From positions 1-64,000 of the forward strand of contig CAZAZP010000001.1 in assembly GCA_964489695.1 (NCBI GenBank): a stretch of 64,000 nt of DNA, written 5' to 3'. The translations under genes were made by a program, and so were the position numbers. Shown piece by piece: positions 52,734-61,080 of the stretch. A model generated the notes under the pieces. That model had not been told where the DNA came from. It did no database searches and saw only the letters and a program-made list of their open reading frames with translations. This DNA is from CAYUXU01 sp964489695 (lineage in GTDB: Bacteria > Bacillota_I > Bacilli_A > Erysipelotrichales > Erysipelotrichaceae). Within the stretch, counting starts at the first letter, position 1. Each line of letters starts with the position of its first letter.

Positions 52734-53031
52734 GCAAATTAATCAGTTATTAGATTTTTATGAAACCTTATTAACAGAAAAACAAAAATTAGTCATGACT
52801 TGGTACTATCGTGAAGATTTATCGTTACGTGAAATCGCAGAAAATTTAGCTATTTCTCATAACTCAGTCCATGATTTACTGAAAAGAACAGAAAATAAGC
52901 TTTTAAAGTATGATAATCAATTAGGTTTAATCGCCAAACATCAAAATCGAAGTGAAATCTATGCTAGAATAAGTAAAGTAGCTAACCAAGCTACCTTAGA
53001 GTTATTAGAGTTACTAAAGGAGGAGTTATGA
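52714..53031 (+). CDS. ylxM: SRP-associated helix-turn-helix protein YlxM
   Basis: The 105-aa protein has a sigma-70 region 4-like helix-turn-helix: LTEKQKLVMTWYYREDLSLREIAENLAISHNSVHDLLKRTENKL (positions about 18-65; key residues SLREIA and SHNSVHD). YlxM is known to bind and modulate the SRP in Streptococcus and lies between ftsY and ffh in most Firmicutes. Here it keeps its place after ftsY, but ffh has moved away and ackA follows with a 4-base overlap. The start is 52714 or 52717; GGAAGG fits either. Confidence 0.9.
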   Translation: MMLKKTEQINQLLDFYETLLTEKQKLVMTWYYREDLSLREIAENLAISHNSVHDLLKRTENKLLKYDNQLGLIAKHQNRSEIYARISKVANQATLELLELLKEEL

Positions 53032-54233
53032 GTAAAATTATCGCTGTGAATGCTGGGAGTTCATCTTTAAAATTCCAATTATTTGAAATGCCAGCGGAAG
53101 ATGTCATCGCTAGTGGGATTGTTGAACGAATAGGTCTTGACAATGCTAGTTTTACGATTAAGTTTAACGGGGAAAAATTCAGCACAGTTGTCGAGATTTC
53201 CGACCATGCTAAAGCTGTTGAACTGGTACTAAAGGCTTTAGTTGACCATCAAATCGTCGCAGATTTAAATGAAATCACTGGCGTTGGCCACCGCATTGTG
53301 CATGGTGGTGAGTACTTCAGTCATTCGGTTTTAGTTGATCAAAAAGTCGTTGATCAAGTTAGTGAATTAGCCGACTTGGCTCCGCTACATAATCCCGCCA
53401 ATTTGACTGGTTTTATAGCTTTTAATGCGGCGTTACCGCAAGCTACTCATGCCTTTGTTTTTGACACAGCTTTTCATCAAACGATGGAAGCTGATACTTT
53501 CCTTTATCCATTACCTTATGAATATTATACTGACCTAAAAGTTCGGCGTTATGGGTTTCATGGTACTTCCCATTATTATGTCTCGCAAAAAACAGCTGAA
53601 TTAATGGGCAAAGATGTCAAAGATGTAAATATTATTGTCTGCCATTTAGGTAATGGGGCGTCCATTACGGCAGTAAAGGCAGGCAAAGTCGTTAATACGT
53701 CGATGGGTTTTACACCGTTAGCTGGAATTATGATGGGTACACGTTGTGGTGATATTGATCCTGCAATTATGCCTTATATCATGGAAAAACAAGATCTATC
53801 CGCGAATCAAGTGTTAGATATTTATAATAAAGCTTCTGGCATGTTAGGCATTAGTGGTATCTCGAGCGATGCGCGCGATATTGAAAACGCCGCGAATACA
53901 GGCAATGAGCGGGCTCAATTAACCCAAAGAATGTATACAAACCGGATTTCTCAAGTAATTGGTTCCTACTTCATCCAGTTAGGTAGCTTAGATGCTATCG
54001 CGTTTACCGCTGGCTTAGGTGAAAATGATTATGTTATTCGGGCAATGGTGATTGATCGGATTAAACAAGCGTTAAATATCTCTTTTGATTATGAGTTAAA
54101 CCAACAATCACGTTCACAAGAAGTACTTTTATCAAAACCAGCTTCAAAAATTGCGGTTTGGATGGTACCCACTAATGAAGAAGTTATCATTGCTCGTGAT
54201 ACTTACGCTTTAATGAATCATCATGAACTTTAG
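53028..54233 (+). CDS. ackA: Acetate kinase
   Basis: Converts acetyl phosphate and ADP to acetate and ATP, a main energy-yielding step of fermentation. The 401-aa protein starts IIAVNAGSSSLKFQLFEMP and has GHRIVHGGEYF, FDTAFHQTM, CHLGNGASITAVK, MGTRCGDIDPAIM and TAGLGEND. AGGAGG precedes the ATG, which overlaps ylxM. No phosphotransacetylase gene is adjacent. Confidence 0.97.
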   Translation: MSKIIAVNAGSSSLKFQLFEMPAEDVIASGIVERIGLDNASFTIKFNGEKFSTVVEISDHAKAVELVLKALVDHQIVADLNEITGVGHRIVHGGEYFSHSVLVDQKVVDQVSELADLAPLHNPANLTGFIAFNAALPQATHAFVFDTAFHQTMEADTFLYPLPYEYYTDLKVRRYGFHGTSHYYVSQKTAELMGKDVKDVNIIVCHLGNGASITAVKAGKVVNTSMGFTPLAGIMMGTRCGDIDPAIMPYIMEKQDLSANQVLDIYNKASGMLGISGISSDARDIENAANTGNERAQLTQRMYTNRISQVIGSYFIQLGSLDAIAFTAGLGENDYVIRAMVIDRIKQALNISFDYELNQQSRSQEVLLSKPASKIAVWMVPTNEEVIIARDTYALMNHHEL

Positions 54234-55164
54234 TGTTGAACTCTTAGAAGCTTTAGCGCAGAGTAAAATCGTAACTCTCTTTACCCATGTTAATCCTGAT
54301 GGTGATGCTTTAGGTAGTCAATGGGGTTTAAAATACTGGCTTAATTTACATTATCCAGCGATACAAGTTTACGTTTTAAACGAGGGAAACGTGAAATTAG
54401 ACCAGTTTTTTCAGCAAGCTGATCAACTTGAAAATGAAGTAATTAAGTCATCTTTAGCGATTATCTTAGATACCGCTAACCAAGAACGGATTAGCGACCA
54501 ACGAGCTTTAGAAGCTTCTTCCATCGTTAAAATTGATCATCATCCGAACTTAGATGATTATGGTCAACTTAGCTTAGTTGATGAAACCGCCGCCAGTACG
54601 ACGGAATTATTAACCCGCTTATTTCATGGTTATCAAAAACCACTTAATTTAGCGATGGCGCAAGCGTTATTAATTGGCTTATTAACGGACACATTGAATT
54701 TCTCAACGCCAAGCGTCAAAAAACAAACCTTATTAAGTGCTGCTTACTTGTTAAATTATGAACCAGCTTTAGCAAGCTTAATGCGCCAACTTGATACAGT
54801 GTCATTGGCAGTTTATCAATTTGAAACTCACTTACGCCAAATTATTCAATTTGAAGCAGCCTTAGCTTATGCCGTGGTGAAACAAGCTGATTATCAAAGC
54901 TTTAATTTATCGATGAGTATGGTGAAAGAATCCGTTAATGTGATGAATAATATTGCGGGCATCAAGTTGTGGGCTTTATTTGTGGAAGATGAAATTCAAG
55001 CTGATTTATATCATGGTAGTTTACGCTCCGCAACACAGCCAGTAAATGGCTTAGCTCAACAGTTTGCCGGTGGTGGGCACCCCTTAGCAGCGGGAGTCAA
55101 AAATTTATCTTTGACTACTCTTACCGATTTGTTAAATGAATTACGAGCCTTAAGTGATCAATAA
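54223..55164 (+). CDS. DHH/DHHA1 phosphoesterase, NrnA-like
   Basis: Probable oligoribonuclease and/or pAp phosphatase. The 313-aa protein has the DHH-family metal sites THVNPDGDALGSQ (about 22-34), the aspartate in IILDTAN (about 84), the DHH-like IDHHPN (about 103), LTDT (about 153) and the C-terminal DHHA1 glycine motif QFAGGGHPLAAG (about 283). NrnA of Bacillus has this build and degrades short RNAs and pAp; cyclic dinucleotide products such as pApA are other known substrates of relatives. The ATG lies inside the end of ackA with no clear ribosome-binding site, so coupling is likely. Confidence 0.88.
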   Translation: MNFSVELLEALAQSKIVTLFTHVNPDGDALGSQWGLKYWLNLHYPAIQVYVLNEGNVKLDQFFQQADQLENEVIKSSLAIILDTANQERISDQRALEASSIVKIDHHPNLDDYGQLSLVDETAASTTELLTRLFHGYQKPLNLAMAQALLIGLLTDTLNFSTPSVKKQTLLSAAYLLNYEPALASLMRQLDTVSLAVYQFETHLRQIIQFEAALAYAVVKQADYQSFNLSMSMVKESVNVMNNIAGIKLWALFVEDEIQADLYHGSLRSATQPVNGLAQQFAGGGHPLAAGVKNLSLTTLTDLLNELRALSDQ

Positions 55165-55191
55165 GATATCGCTGTAGCGGTATCTTTTTTT
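55164..55191 (+). terminator. Intrinsic terminator after nrnA-like gene
   Basis: A 10-bp stem (55164-55173 with 55176-55185, one G-T wobble) that opens to a small loop, followed by a T-run. Confidence 0.85.
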
Positions 55192-55223
55192 AAGGTGATG
55201 CTGTTATTTTTCGATTAATCGCA

Positions 55224-55229
55224 TATAAT
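55224..55229 (+). promoter_or_regulatory. dnaE promoter (-10)
   Basis: TATAAT 18 bases before the dnaE start, following the terminator; the -35 region is weak. Confidence 0.5.
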
Positions 55230-55247
55230 GAAACTAGAAGGTGATCT

Positions 55248-58200
55248 ATGTTTGCCCAATTATTCACATTAAGCAGCTATTCCTTAATGGAAAGTACTTT
55301 AACAATCGACGAGCTAGTCAAAACCGCAAAAGAACTAGATTATCATGCTATTTGTTTAGCTGATGAAATGGTGATGCACGGGACAGCTGAGTTTTTTTTA
55401 GCTTGTGAAAAATATCAGATTAAACCGTTAATTGGTTTGATTGTTCCCGTGACTGGGTTTGATCAAACATTACCGGTAAATTTAATAGCCAAAAATAATG
55501 TTGGCTATTTAGCTTTAATGCAATATTCAACGTTATTAAATAGTGATCTTAAAACACTTGATTTCAATATTTTAATAGAGCACCAACCTAATTGGACAAT
55601 TATTCTCCCAAGTGAAGGGGGATTACTGGAAAAACCGCTATTAGCCAATGATTATTCGATGATCAAAGACTACTTGACTTATTTTAAGAGTGTTTTACCA
55701 GCGGCTTATCTCGGTATTTCTAATGGGGATGTGCCTTTTTGGCGCCAAATGAATGCGGAACTGGTAAAGATAGCGGAAGCCCTAGCTTTACCGGTCGTGG
55801 CTTTACCAAAAGTCCGCTTTGCTCAAGCAGCAGATAGTACAACCTTAAAAGTTCTTCAAGCTATTAAAACCGCTACCAACTTAAATGATTTACGGCTAGC
55901 GGTTAATAATGGCCATCATTTTTACACTACCTCAGCCTTAAAAACGAATTATCCCGCCAGTGCTTTAGCGAATACGCTACAGATTGCGGCTGATACTCAA
56001 GTGACCTGGCAAAGTCAAGCGATTGAATTACCTCGCTTCCACCAAGAAAGTGAGAAATATCTCCAACAGCTTTGTTTTTTAGGGCTTAAAAAACGGTTCG
56101 CTCCCCAATTAGTCCCTGAGCTTTATCAAAAACGCCTGACTTATGAATTAAGTGTCATTAATTCCATGAAATATGCGGATTATTTTCTGATTGTCTGGGA
56201 TTTAATCAGTTATGCGAAAAAGCAAGGGATTTATGTTGGTCCTGGTCGTGGTAGTAGTGCAGGTTCATTAGTAGCTTATTGCTTGGGGATTACGCAAATT
56301 GACCCGTTGGCTTATGGTTTATTATTTGAACGATTCTTAAATCCAGAGCGCGTATCGTTACCTGATATTGATATTGATTTTCCTGATAATCAGCGTCAAT
56401 TAATTATTGATTACGTGGCGGAGCGTTATGGTTATCAACATGTTGCTCATATTATTACTTTTGGGACTTTTGGTGCGAAACAAGCAATCCGTGATGTGGG
56501 CCGCGTCTTAGAGTTGAGCGCCAAAGAAGTGGATGTTTTAGCTAAGTTAATTCCGAATCAACCAGGTATAACTTTAACTAATGCCTTGAAACTTAATCAA
56601 CGCTTAAACGAACTAATCAATCACGATCAACGGTATCGGCGGCTCTATGATTTAGCCTTAAAAATTGAAGGCTTACCACGTCATCGCTCGTTACATGCGG
56701 CTGGGATTGTGTTGGCGAAAGCGCCACTGATAACCCATGTGCCGTTAATTCAACTTGATCAACCATTATTAGCAACTCAATATTCAATGGAATATTTAGC
56801 TGATTGTGGCTTATTAAAAATGGATTTTTTAGGTTTACGCAATTTGACGATTATTGAAGAAATTCTAGCTTTATTACCGACTAAGCTCGATGTTTTAAAA
56901 TTACCACTAGATGACCAAAAGACTTATCAATTATTGCAAAAAGTTAAAACTACGGGTATTTTCCAGTTAGAATCAGCGGGGATGCGCCAATTAATTCGGA
57001 AAATGCAACCAGCAAAGTTTACAGATATCGTATTAGCAATTGCTTTATTTCGGCCGGGTCCCATGGAAAATATTGATCGTTACTTACAAGCTCGAAATTC
57101 AAGTGAACCAATTGAATATTTGCATCCTGCTTTAAGTGATATTTTAGCTGATACTTACGGAATTATTATTTATCAAGAACAAATTATGCAAATTGCTCAA
57201 AAAATGGCTGGGTTTTCCTTAGGTAAAGCAGATATTTTACGTAAAGCGATGGGTAAAAAAAGCTGGCATGAACTTAAGAAATTAGAAAATGATTTTTTAA
57301 CTGGTTGTCAAAATCAAGGTTATACTTTAGCTTTAGCTGAACAATTATTTGAATTGATCTTAAAGTTTGCTAACTATGGTTTCAATAAATCTCATAGTGT
57401 TGCCTATGGTTTAATTGCCTATCAAATGGCGTATTTAAAGGCAAATTATCCGCTTGAGTTCTTTTGTGCTTTGTTAAATAATGCCCAAGCTAGTAGTGTT
57501 AAAACAAAAGAATATTTAGATGATGCAACCTTAAGTGGGGTGGGTTATTTACCAATTTCAATCAATGCCAGTACCACTGAATTTATGATTGTTAATGATA
57601 AAATTATTTTACCATTTACCATTGTTAAAAATGTGGGGACAGTTGCTGCCAATCTTTTGGTTGAATTGCGGGCGCGTCAAGGACAGTTTATTGATTTCTT
57701 TGACTTTGTGGCCAAAGCGACGCTCGCAAAAATTAATCGGAAGGTGATTGAGTCTTTAATTGATGCGGGAGCGTTAGATGAGTTTAATCACAATCGTCAA
57801 ACCTTACACCAAGCTTTAAATGAAGCGTTTGTCTATACTAACTTAATCACTGTAATGCATCAAGACCAAACAAGCTTAGACTTCTCGTTAGTTTCCAAAC
57901 CACCGTTAATTCCGCTTCCGGATGATCCACTAGATAATCTGGAACAAGAAAAAAATGTCTTAGGTTTTTACCTTTCTAGTCATCCATTAGTGCAGATTAA
58001 GCGTCAAGTTAATTATACCGGGAAAAACATTTTAGAAATCCAACAAGTGTTAGGGAATGTCTCGGTGTTAGGTATTATTACTAAAATTAAGCCGTATCGG
58101 ACTAAGACTAATGAAATGATGGCTTTTATGACGCTAGCTGATGAAACTGGTCAAATTGAATTAGTGTTATTACCAAAATTATATCAAAGATTACAAGTCA

Positions 58201-58301
58201 ATTTAAAAGAACAGTTAGTGGTTTATTTAACCGGTGAACTAGATAAACGGGGTTCAATTTTAGTCAAAACATTAAAAACAGTGGTAAATTATCAGGAGTA
58301 A
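55248..58301 (+). CDS. dnaE: DNA polymerase III alpha subunit, DnaE type
   Basis: Second replicative polymerase of low-GC Gram-positives, which extends RNA primers before PolC takes over. The 1017-aa protein has an N-terminal PHP domain (1-200; several metal-binding residues look degenerate, e.g. the start FTLSSYSLMESTLT), GPGRGSSAGSLVAYCLGI (about 330), the catalytic PDIDIDFPD (from about 371), HAAGIVLA, GIIIYQEQ, NYGFNKSHSVAYG, and a C-terminal OB fold (about 920-1000). There is no exonuclease domain. Length fits the short Gram-positive/Mollicute DnaE. It is followed 2 bases later by a response regulator gene. Confidence 0.96.
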   Translation: MFAQLFTLSSYSLMESTLTIDELVKTAKELDYHAICLADEMVMHGTAEFFLACEKYQIKPLIGLIVPVTGFDQTLPVNLIAKNNVGYLALMQYSTLLNSDLKTLDFNILIEHQPNWTIILPSEGGLLEKPLLANDYSMIKDYLTYFKSVLPAAYLGISNGDVPFWRQMNAELVKIAEALALPVVALPKVRFAQAADSTTLKVLQAIKTATNLNDLRLAVNNGHHFYTTSALKTNYPASALANTLQIAADTQVTWQSQAIELPRFHQESEKYLQQLCFLGLKKRFAPQLVPELYQKRLTYELSVINSMKYADYFLIVWDLISYAKKQGIYVGPGRGSSAGSLVAYCLGITQIDPLAYGLLFERFLNPERVSLPDIDIDFPDNQRQLIIDYVAERYGYQHVAHIITFGTFGAKQAIRDVGRVLELSAKEVDVLAKLIPNQPGITLTNALKLNQRLNELINHDQRYRRLYDLALKIEGLPRHRSLHAAGIVLAKAPLITHVPLIQLDQPLLATQYSMEYLADCGLLKMDFLGLRNLTIIEEILALLPTKLDVLKLPLDDQKTYQLLQKVKTTGIFQLESAGMRQLIRKMQPAKFTDIVLAIALFRPGPMENIDRYLQARNSSEPIEYLHPALSDILADTYGIIIYQEQIMQIAQKMAGFSLGKADILRKAMGKKSWHELKKLENDFLTGCQNQGYTLALAEQLFELILKFANYGFNKSHSVAYGLIAYQMAYLKANYPLEFFCALLNNAQASSVKTKEYLDDATLSGVGYLPISINASTTEFMIVNDKIILPFTIVKNVGTVAANLLVELRARQGQFIDFFDFVAKATLAKINRKVIESLIDAGALDEFNHNRQTLHQALNEAFVYTNLITVMHQDQTSLDFSLVSKPPLIPLPDDPLDNLEQEKNVLGFYLSSHPLVQIKRQVNYTGKNILEIQQVLGNVSVLGIITKIKPYRTKTNEMMAFMTLADETGQIELVLLPKLYQRLQVNLKEQLVVYLTGELDKRGSILVKTLKTVVNYQE

Positions 58302-58303
58302 AG

Positions 58304-58966
58304 ATGGCAAAATTATTAATCGTAGATGATGAAATAAAAATCAGAGAAGTAATTCGCGAGTATGGCTTAGTTTATGATCACGAATTAATTGAAGCGAGTG
58401 ATGGGCTTCAAGCTTTAAAGATTATAGCTAATCAAGCCATCGATTTAGTTATTTTGGATGTGATGATGCCCGAACTAGATGGTTTTTCTACTTGCAAACA
58501 GATTAAGAAAATCAAAAATATTCCAATTATCATGTTATCTGCCCGGAGTGAAGAATATGATAAACTGCATAGTTTTGAATTAGGGGTCGATGATTATGTA
58601 ACAAAACCATTTTCACCTAAAGAGTTAATGGCGCGAGTGGCAACGGTTTTAAAACGTTACCAAGCTTATGCACCACAAGAATACCAATTTGAACAATTAG
58701 TAATCGATTTACCTGGGGTATTAGTCTTTAGTGCTGGGAAAGCGCTAAAATTAACGCCGAAAGAATTTGATTTATTAGTATATTTAGTTAAAAATCAGAA
58801 GATCGCGATTAGTCGGGAAACATTATTAGAAAAAGTTTGGGGATTTGATTATTTGGGGGATGTGCGGACCATCGACACCCATATTAAAATGTTGCGCCAA
58901 AGTTTAGGTGAATATCGGAAATTTATCGTGACGGTGCGGGGAGTGGGGTATAAGTTTGAAGCTTAA
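58304..58966 (+). CDS. OmpR/PhoB-family response regulator (VanR-like)
   Basis: DNA-binding response regulator of a two-component system. The 220-aa protein has a receiver domain with LIVDDE (Asp8, Asp9), the phosphoacceptor Asp52 in LDVMMP, and the lysine in VTKPFSPKEL (about 102). A winged-helix domain (about 128-220) contains LTPKEFDLLVYLVKNQ and GVGYKF. It overlaps the kinase gene by 11 bases. The signal and targets are unknown; VanR-like regulators often sense envelope or antimicrobial stress, but nothing nearby tells which. It starts 2 bases after dnaE and shows no own promoter. Confidence 0.93.
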   Translation: MAKLLIVDDEIKIREVIREYGLVYDHELIEASDGLQALKIIANQAIDLVILDVMMPELDGFSTCKQIKKIKNIPIIMLSARSEEYDKLHSFELGVDDYVTKPFSPKELMARVATVLKRYQAYAPQEYQFEQLVIDLPGVLVFSAGKALKLTPKEFDLLVYLVKNQKIAISRETLLEKVWGFDYLGDVRTIDTHIKMLRQSLGEYRKFIVTVRGVGYKFEA

Positions 58967-60398
58967 TTGGCGTAGTTACCGTTTTAAAACCTGGTTATCA
59001 TTTTCCACCTTTGCGATTGCTATTTTAGGTATCCTTTGGTTTTTAATCATGGTTTCATTAAACCCATATTATCGCAATATCAAGGTCAATTCGATGAAAA
59101 ACATTGTGGCGAATATCAGTGTTTTAATTGATCCAAGTGAAACTGATTTCTCTTTTGAATTATCAAAAATTGCGCGTGATCGGAATATTTGTTTTTATTT
59201 AGTAAGTGAAAAAGGGGCGAGTACCTTTTTTGATGGGATGGGTGTAAATTGTTATATCGCTACTAATAATTTTAATGAGACGCAATTTGACACGCAAGCT
59301 TTTATAGAAGAGATTAAAGCTAGTAGTAACCAAGAAGTCGAAACATTTATTACTAATAAACGATTTGCAAATGAAATGTTAGTTTATGGAACCAAAATTC
59401 GCCAACATTTAGGCAGTTATTACCTCATTATTAACTCGGGAATTGAACCGGTTGATTATGGGAGCTATATCATTAAAGAGATGTATGGTATCTTAACTTT
59501 ATTTGTGTTAATTATTGCGACAATTGCTTCGTTTCTTATTTCTTCTAATCATAGTAAACCAATCATGAAGATGACTGAAAGTGCAAAACGGCTAGCAACC
59601 GGTGATTATAACGTTAACTTTGGGATTGAACCAATAAAATACCAAGAAATAGCGGATTTAGGCGCGACTTTAGACTTTGCTACCGCTGAATTGTCCAAAA
59701 TGGCTGAGTTACGCAAAGATTTAATAGCGAATGTTTCCCATGATATTAAAACTCCTTTAACGATGATTAAAGCTTATGCTGAAATGATTAATGACTTTTC
59801 TGGGCAAGACGAGCAGAAAAGGCAACAACATTTAGCGGTTATTATTAATGAAGTCAATTATTTAGACCAATTAGTCACTGATATGTTGGAATTATCGCAA
59901 CTGCAATCTGGTAGCTATGAATTACAACTTGAAAACGTTGATTTAGTTTTGTTAACTCAAGAAATTATTAATGTCTTTAAAGGCCAAATTGAACTAGCGG
60001 GTATTAAGTTGCGCTTAACCGGTGAAAAGCAGGCCTGGGTAAAACTTGATCGCATTAAAATTGGGCGCGTCATTTATAACTTCTTATCAAATGCGTTAAA
60101 AAATGTCGGTAATGACCAATTAATCTTAATTAGTATTAAAACGGTTGCATCAGGCTACCAATTATCAATAATTGACCACGGCTCAGGGATTGCTGAAGAA
60201 GAATTACCTTTCATTTGGGATCGTTATTATCGGATTAATAAAAACTATCAACGAGCTAATCAAGGTTCTGGTCTCGGTTTAGCCATCGCTAAAAGCATTT
60301 TAGAAACACATGGCTTACAATTTGGAGTTAATAGTGTGATTGATGAGGGTAGTGAGTTTTACTTTATTGTTGAGGCTAGTACCACTGATGAAGCTTAG
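58956..60398 (+). CDS. Sensor histidine kinase, partner of the upstream regulator
   Basis: The 480-aa membrane kinase has an N-terminal membrane segment (about 12-34), an extracellular sensor region (about 35-172), a second membrane segment (about 175-195), a HAMP linker (about 197-245), the phosphoacceptor His262 in NVSHDIKTPLTMI, and a catalytic domain with N box NFLSNALKN (about 377), G1 DHGSGI (about 407) and G2 GSGLGLAI (about 439). It starts within the response regulator gene and overlaps the methyltransferase gene by 11 bases. The sensor region matches no fold I recognise, so the stimulus is unknown. Confidence 0.93.
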   Translation: MKLNWRSYRFKTWLSFSTFAIAILGILWFLIMVSLNPYYRNIKVNSMKNIVANISVLIDPSETDFSFELSKIARDRNICFYLVSEKGASTFFDGMGVNCYIATNNFNETQFDTQAFIEEIKASSNQEVETFITNKRFANEMLVYGTKIRQHLGSYYLIINSGIEPVDYGSYIIKEMYGILTLFVLIIATIASFLISSNHSKPIMKMTESAKRLATGDYNVNFGIEPIKYQEIADLGATLDFATAELSKMAELRKDLIANVSHDIKTPLTMIKAYAEMINDFSGQDEQKRQQHLAVIINEVNYLDQLVTDMLELSQLQSGSYELQLENVDLVLLTQEIINVFKGQIELAGIKLRLTGEKQAWVKLDRIKIGRVIYNFLSNALKNVGNDQLILISIKTVASGYQLSIIDHGSGIAEEELPFIWDRYYRINKNYQRANQGSGLGLAIAKSILETHGLQFGVNSVIDEGSEFYFIVEASTTDEA

Positions 60399-61041
60399 TT
60401 TAGATTATTTACCTGAGACAGATATTCATCTTTATCAAGCGCAAGGATTATTCAAAATTAATACTGCTACTCATTTATTAGGTAATTTTATTCAAGTTAA
60501 ACCACACGAGTCAGTCCTCGATATTGGTACCAATAATGGGGCTTTATTATTATATGCTAGTCAATATCAACCAAAACAACTAGTCGGAATTGAAATCGTT
60601 ACTCCAGCTGTCTTAATTGCCCGAAAAAATATGTTATTAAATGGTTTAACTAATGCTTCAATTATTGAAATAGATCTCAAAGATTTTCAAGCTGCGCCTT
60701 TTGATGTAATCATGGCTAACCCGCCTTATTTTCACTCCCATCGTGATTTAAAGCAAGGTAATTATGCCAAAAGGGCTGCGCGGCAAGAAGCAAATTTAAC
60801 CTTGGCAGATTTATTAAAGAAAATATCAGAATTATTAAAGCCGACTGGTCGGACTTATTTAATCTATAATTTTGAGCGCTTAACTGAATTAAAACAAGAA
60901 GTTAATCATTACTGCTTATTTTTTCAAACTATCAAAACAGTCTATGATCAGCGCTCAAACCGAAATCGCTTTGTGTTAGTAGAATTAGTTAAAAATTCCG
61001 CAATCAAACCAGTTTATCAAACGCTAAACATCGGTGAGTAA
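60388..61041 (+). CDS. tRNA1(Val) (adenine37-N6)-methyltransferase-like (YabB/TrmN6 family)
   Basis: The 217-aa protein is a class I SAM-dependent methyltransferase: SAM loop LDIGTNNGALLLYA (about 51), acidic tip LVGIEI (about 72), and catalytic NPPY at 111-114 in IMANPPYF, the mark of N6-adenine methylation. The start SLDYLPETDIHLYQ and overall pattern fit the YabB/TrmN6 family. ATG 60388, inside the end of the kinase gene, gives the family N-terminus; a longer form from 60340 would only be frame-shifted kinase sequence. In Bacillus yabB neighbours rsmI, not seen here. RNA specificity is inferred from family. Confidence 0.87.
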   Translation: MKLSLDYLPETDIHLYQAQGLFKINTATHLLGNFIQVKPHESVLDIGTNNGALLLYASQYQPKQLVGIEIVTPAVLIARKNMLLNGLTNASIIEIDLKDFQAAPFDVIMANPPYFHSHRDLKQGNYAKRAARQEANLTLADLLKKISELLKPTGRTYLIYNFERLTELKQEVNHYCLFFQTIKTVYDQRSNRNRFVLVELVKNSAIKPVYQTLNIGE

Positions 61042-61050
61042 CTACTCTTA

Positions 61051-61059
61051 TGATATAAT
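61051..61059 (+). promoter_or_regulatory. DEAD-box gene promoter, extended -10
   Basis: TGA followed by TATAAT (61054-61059), 21 bases before the GTG start. The -35 is not recognisable. Confidence 0.5.
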
Positions 61060-61080
61060 CAAAAGACGAGGAGGTATTGT

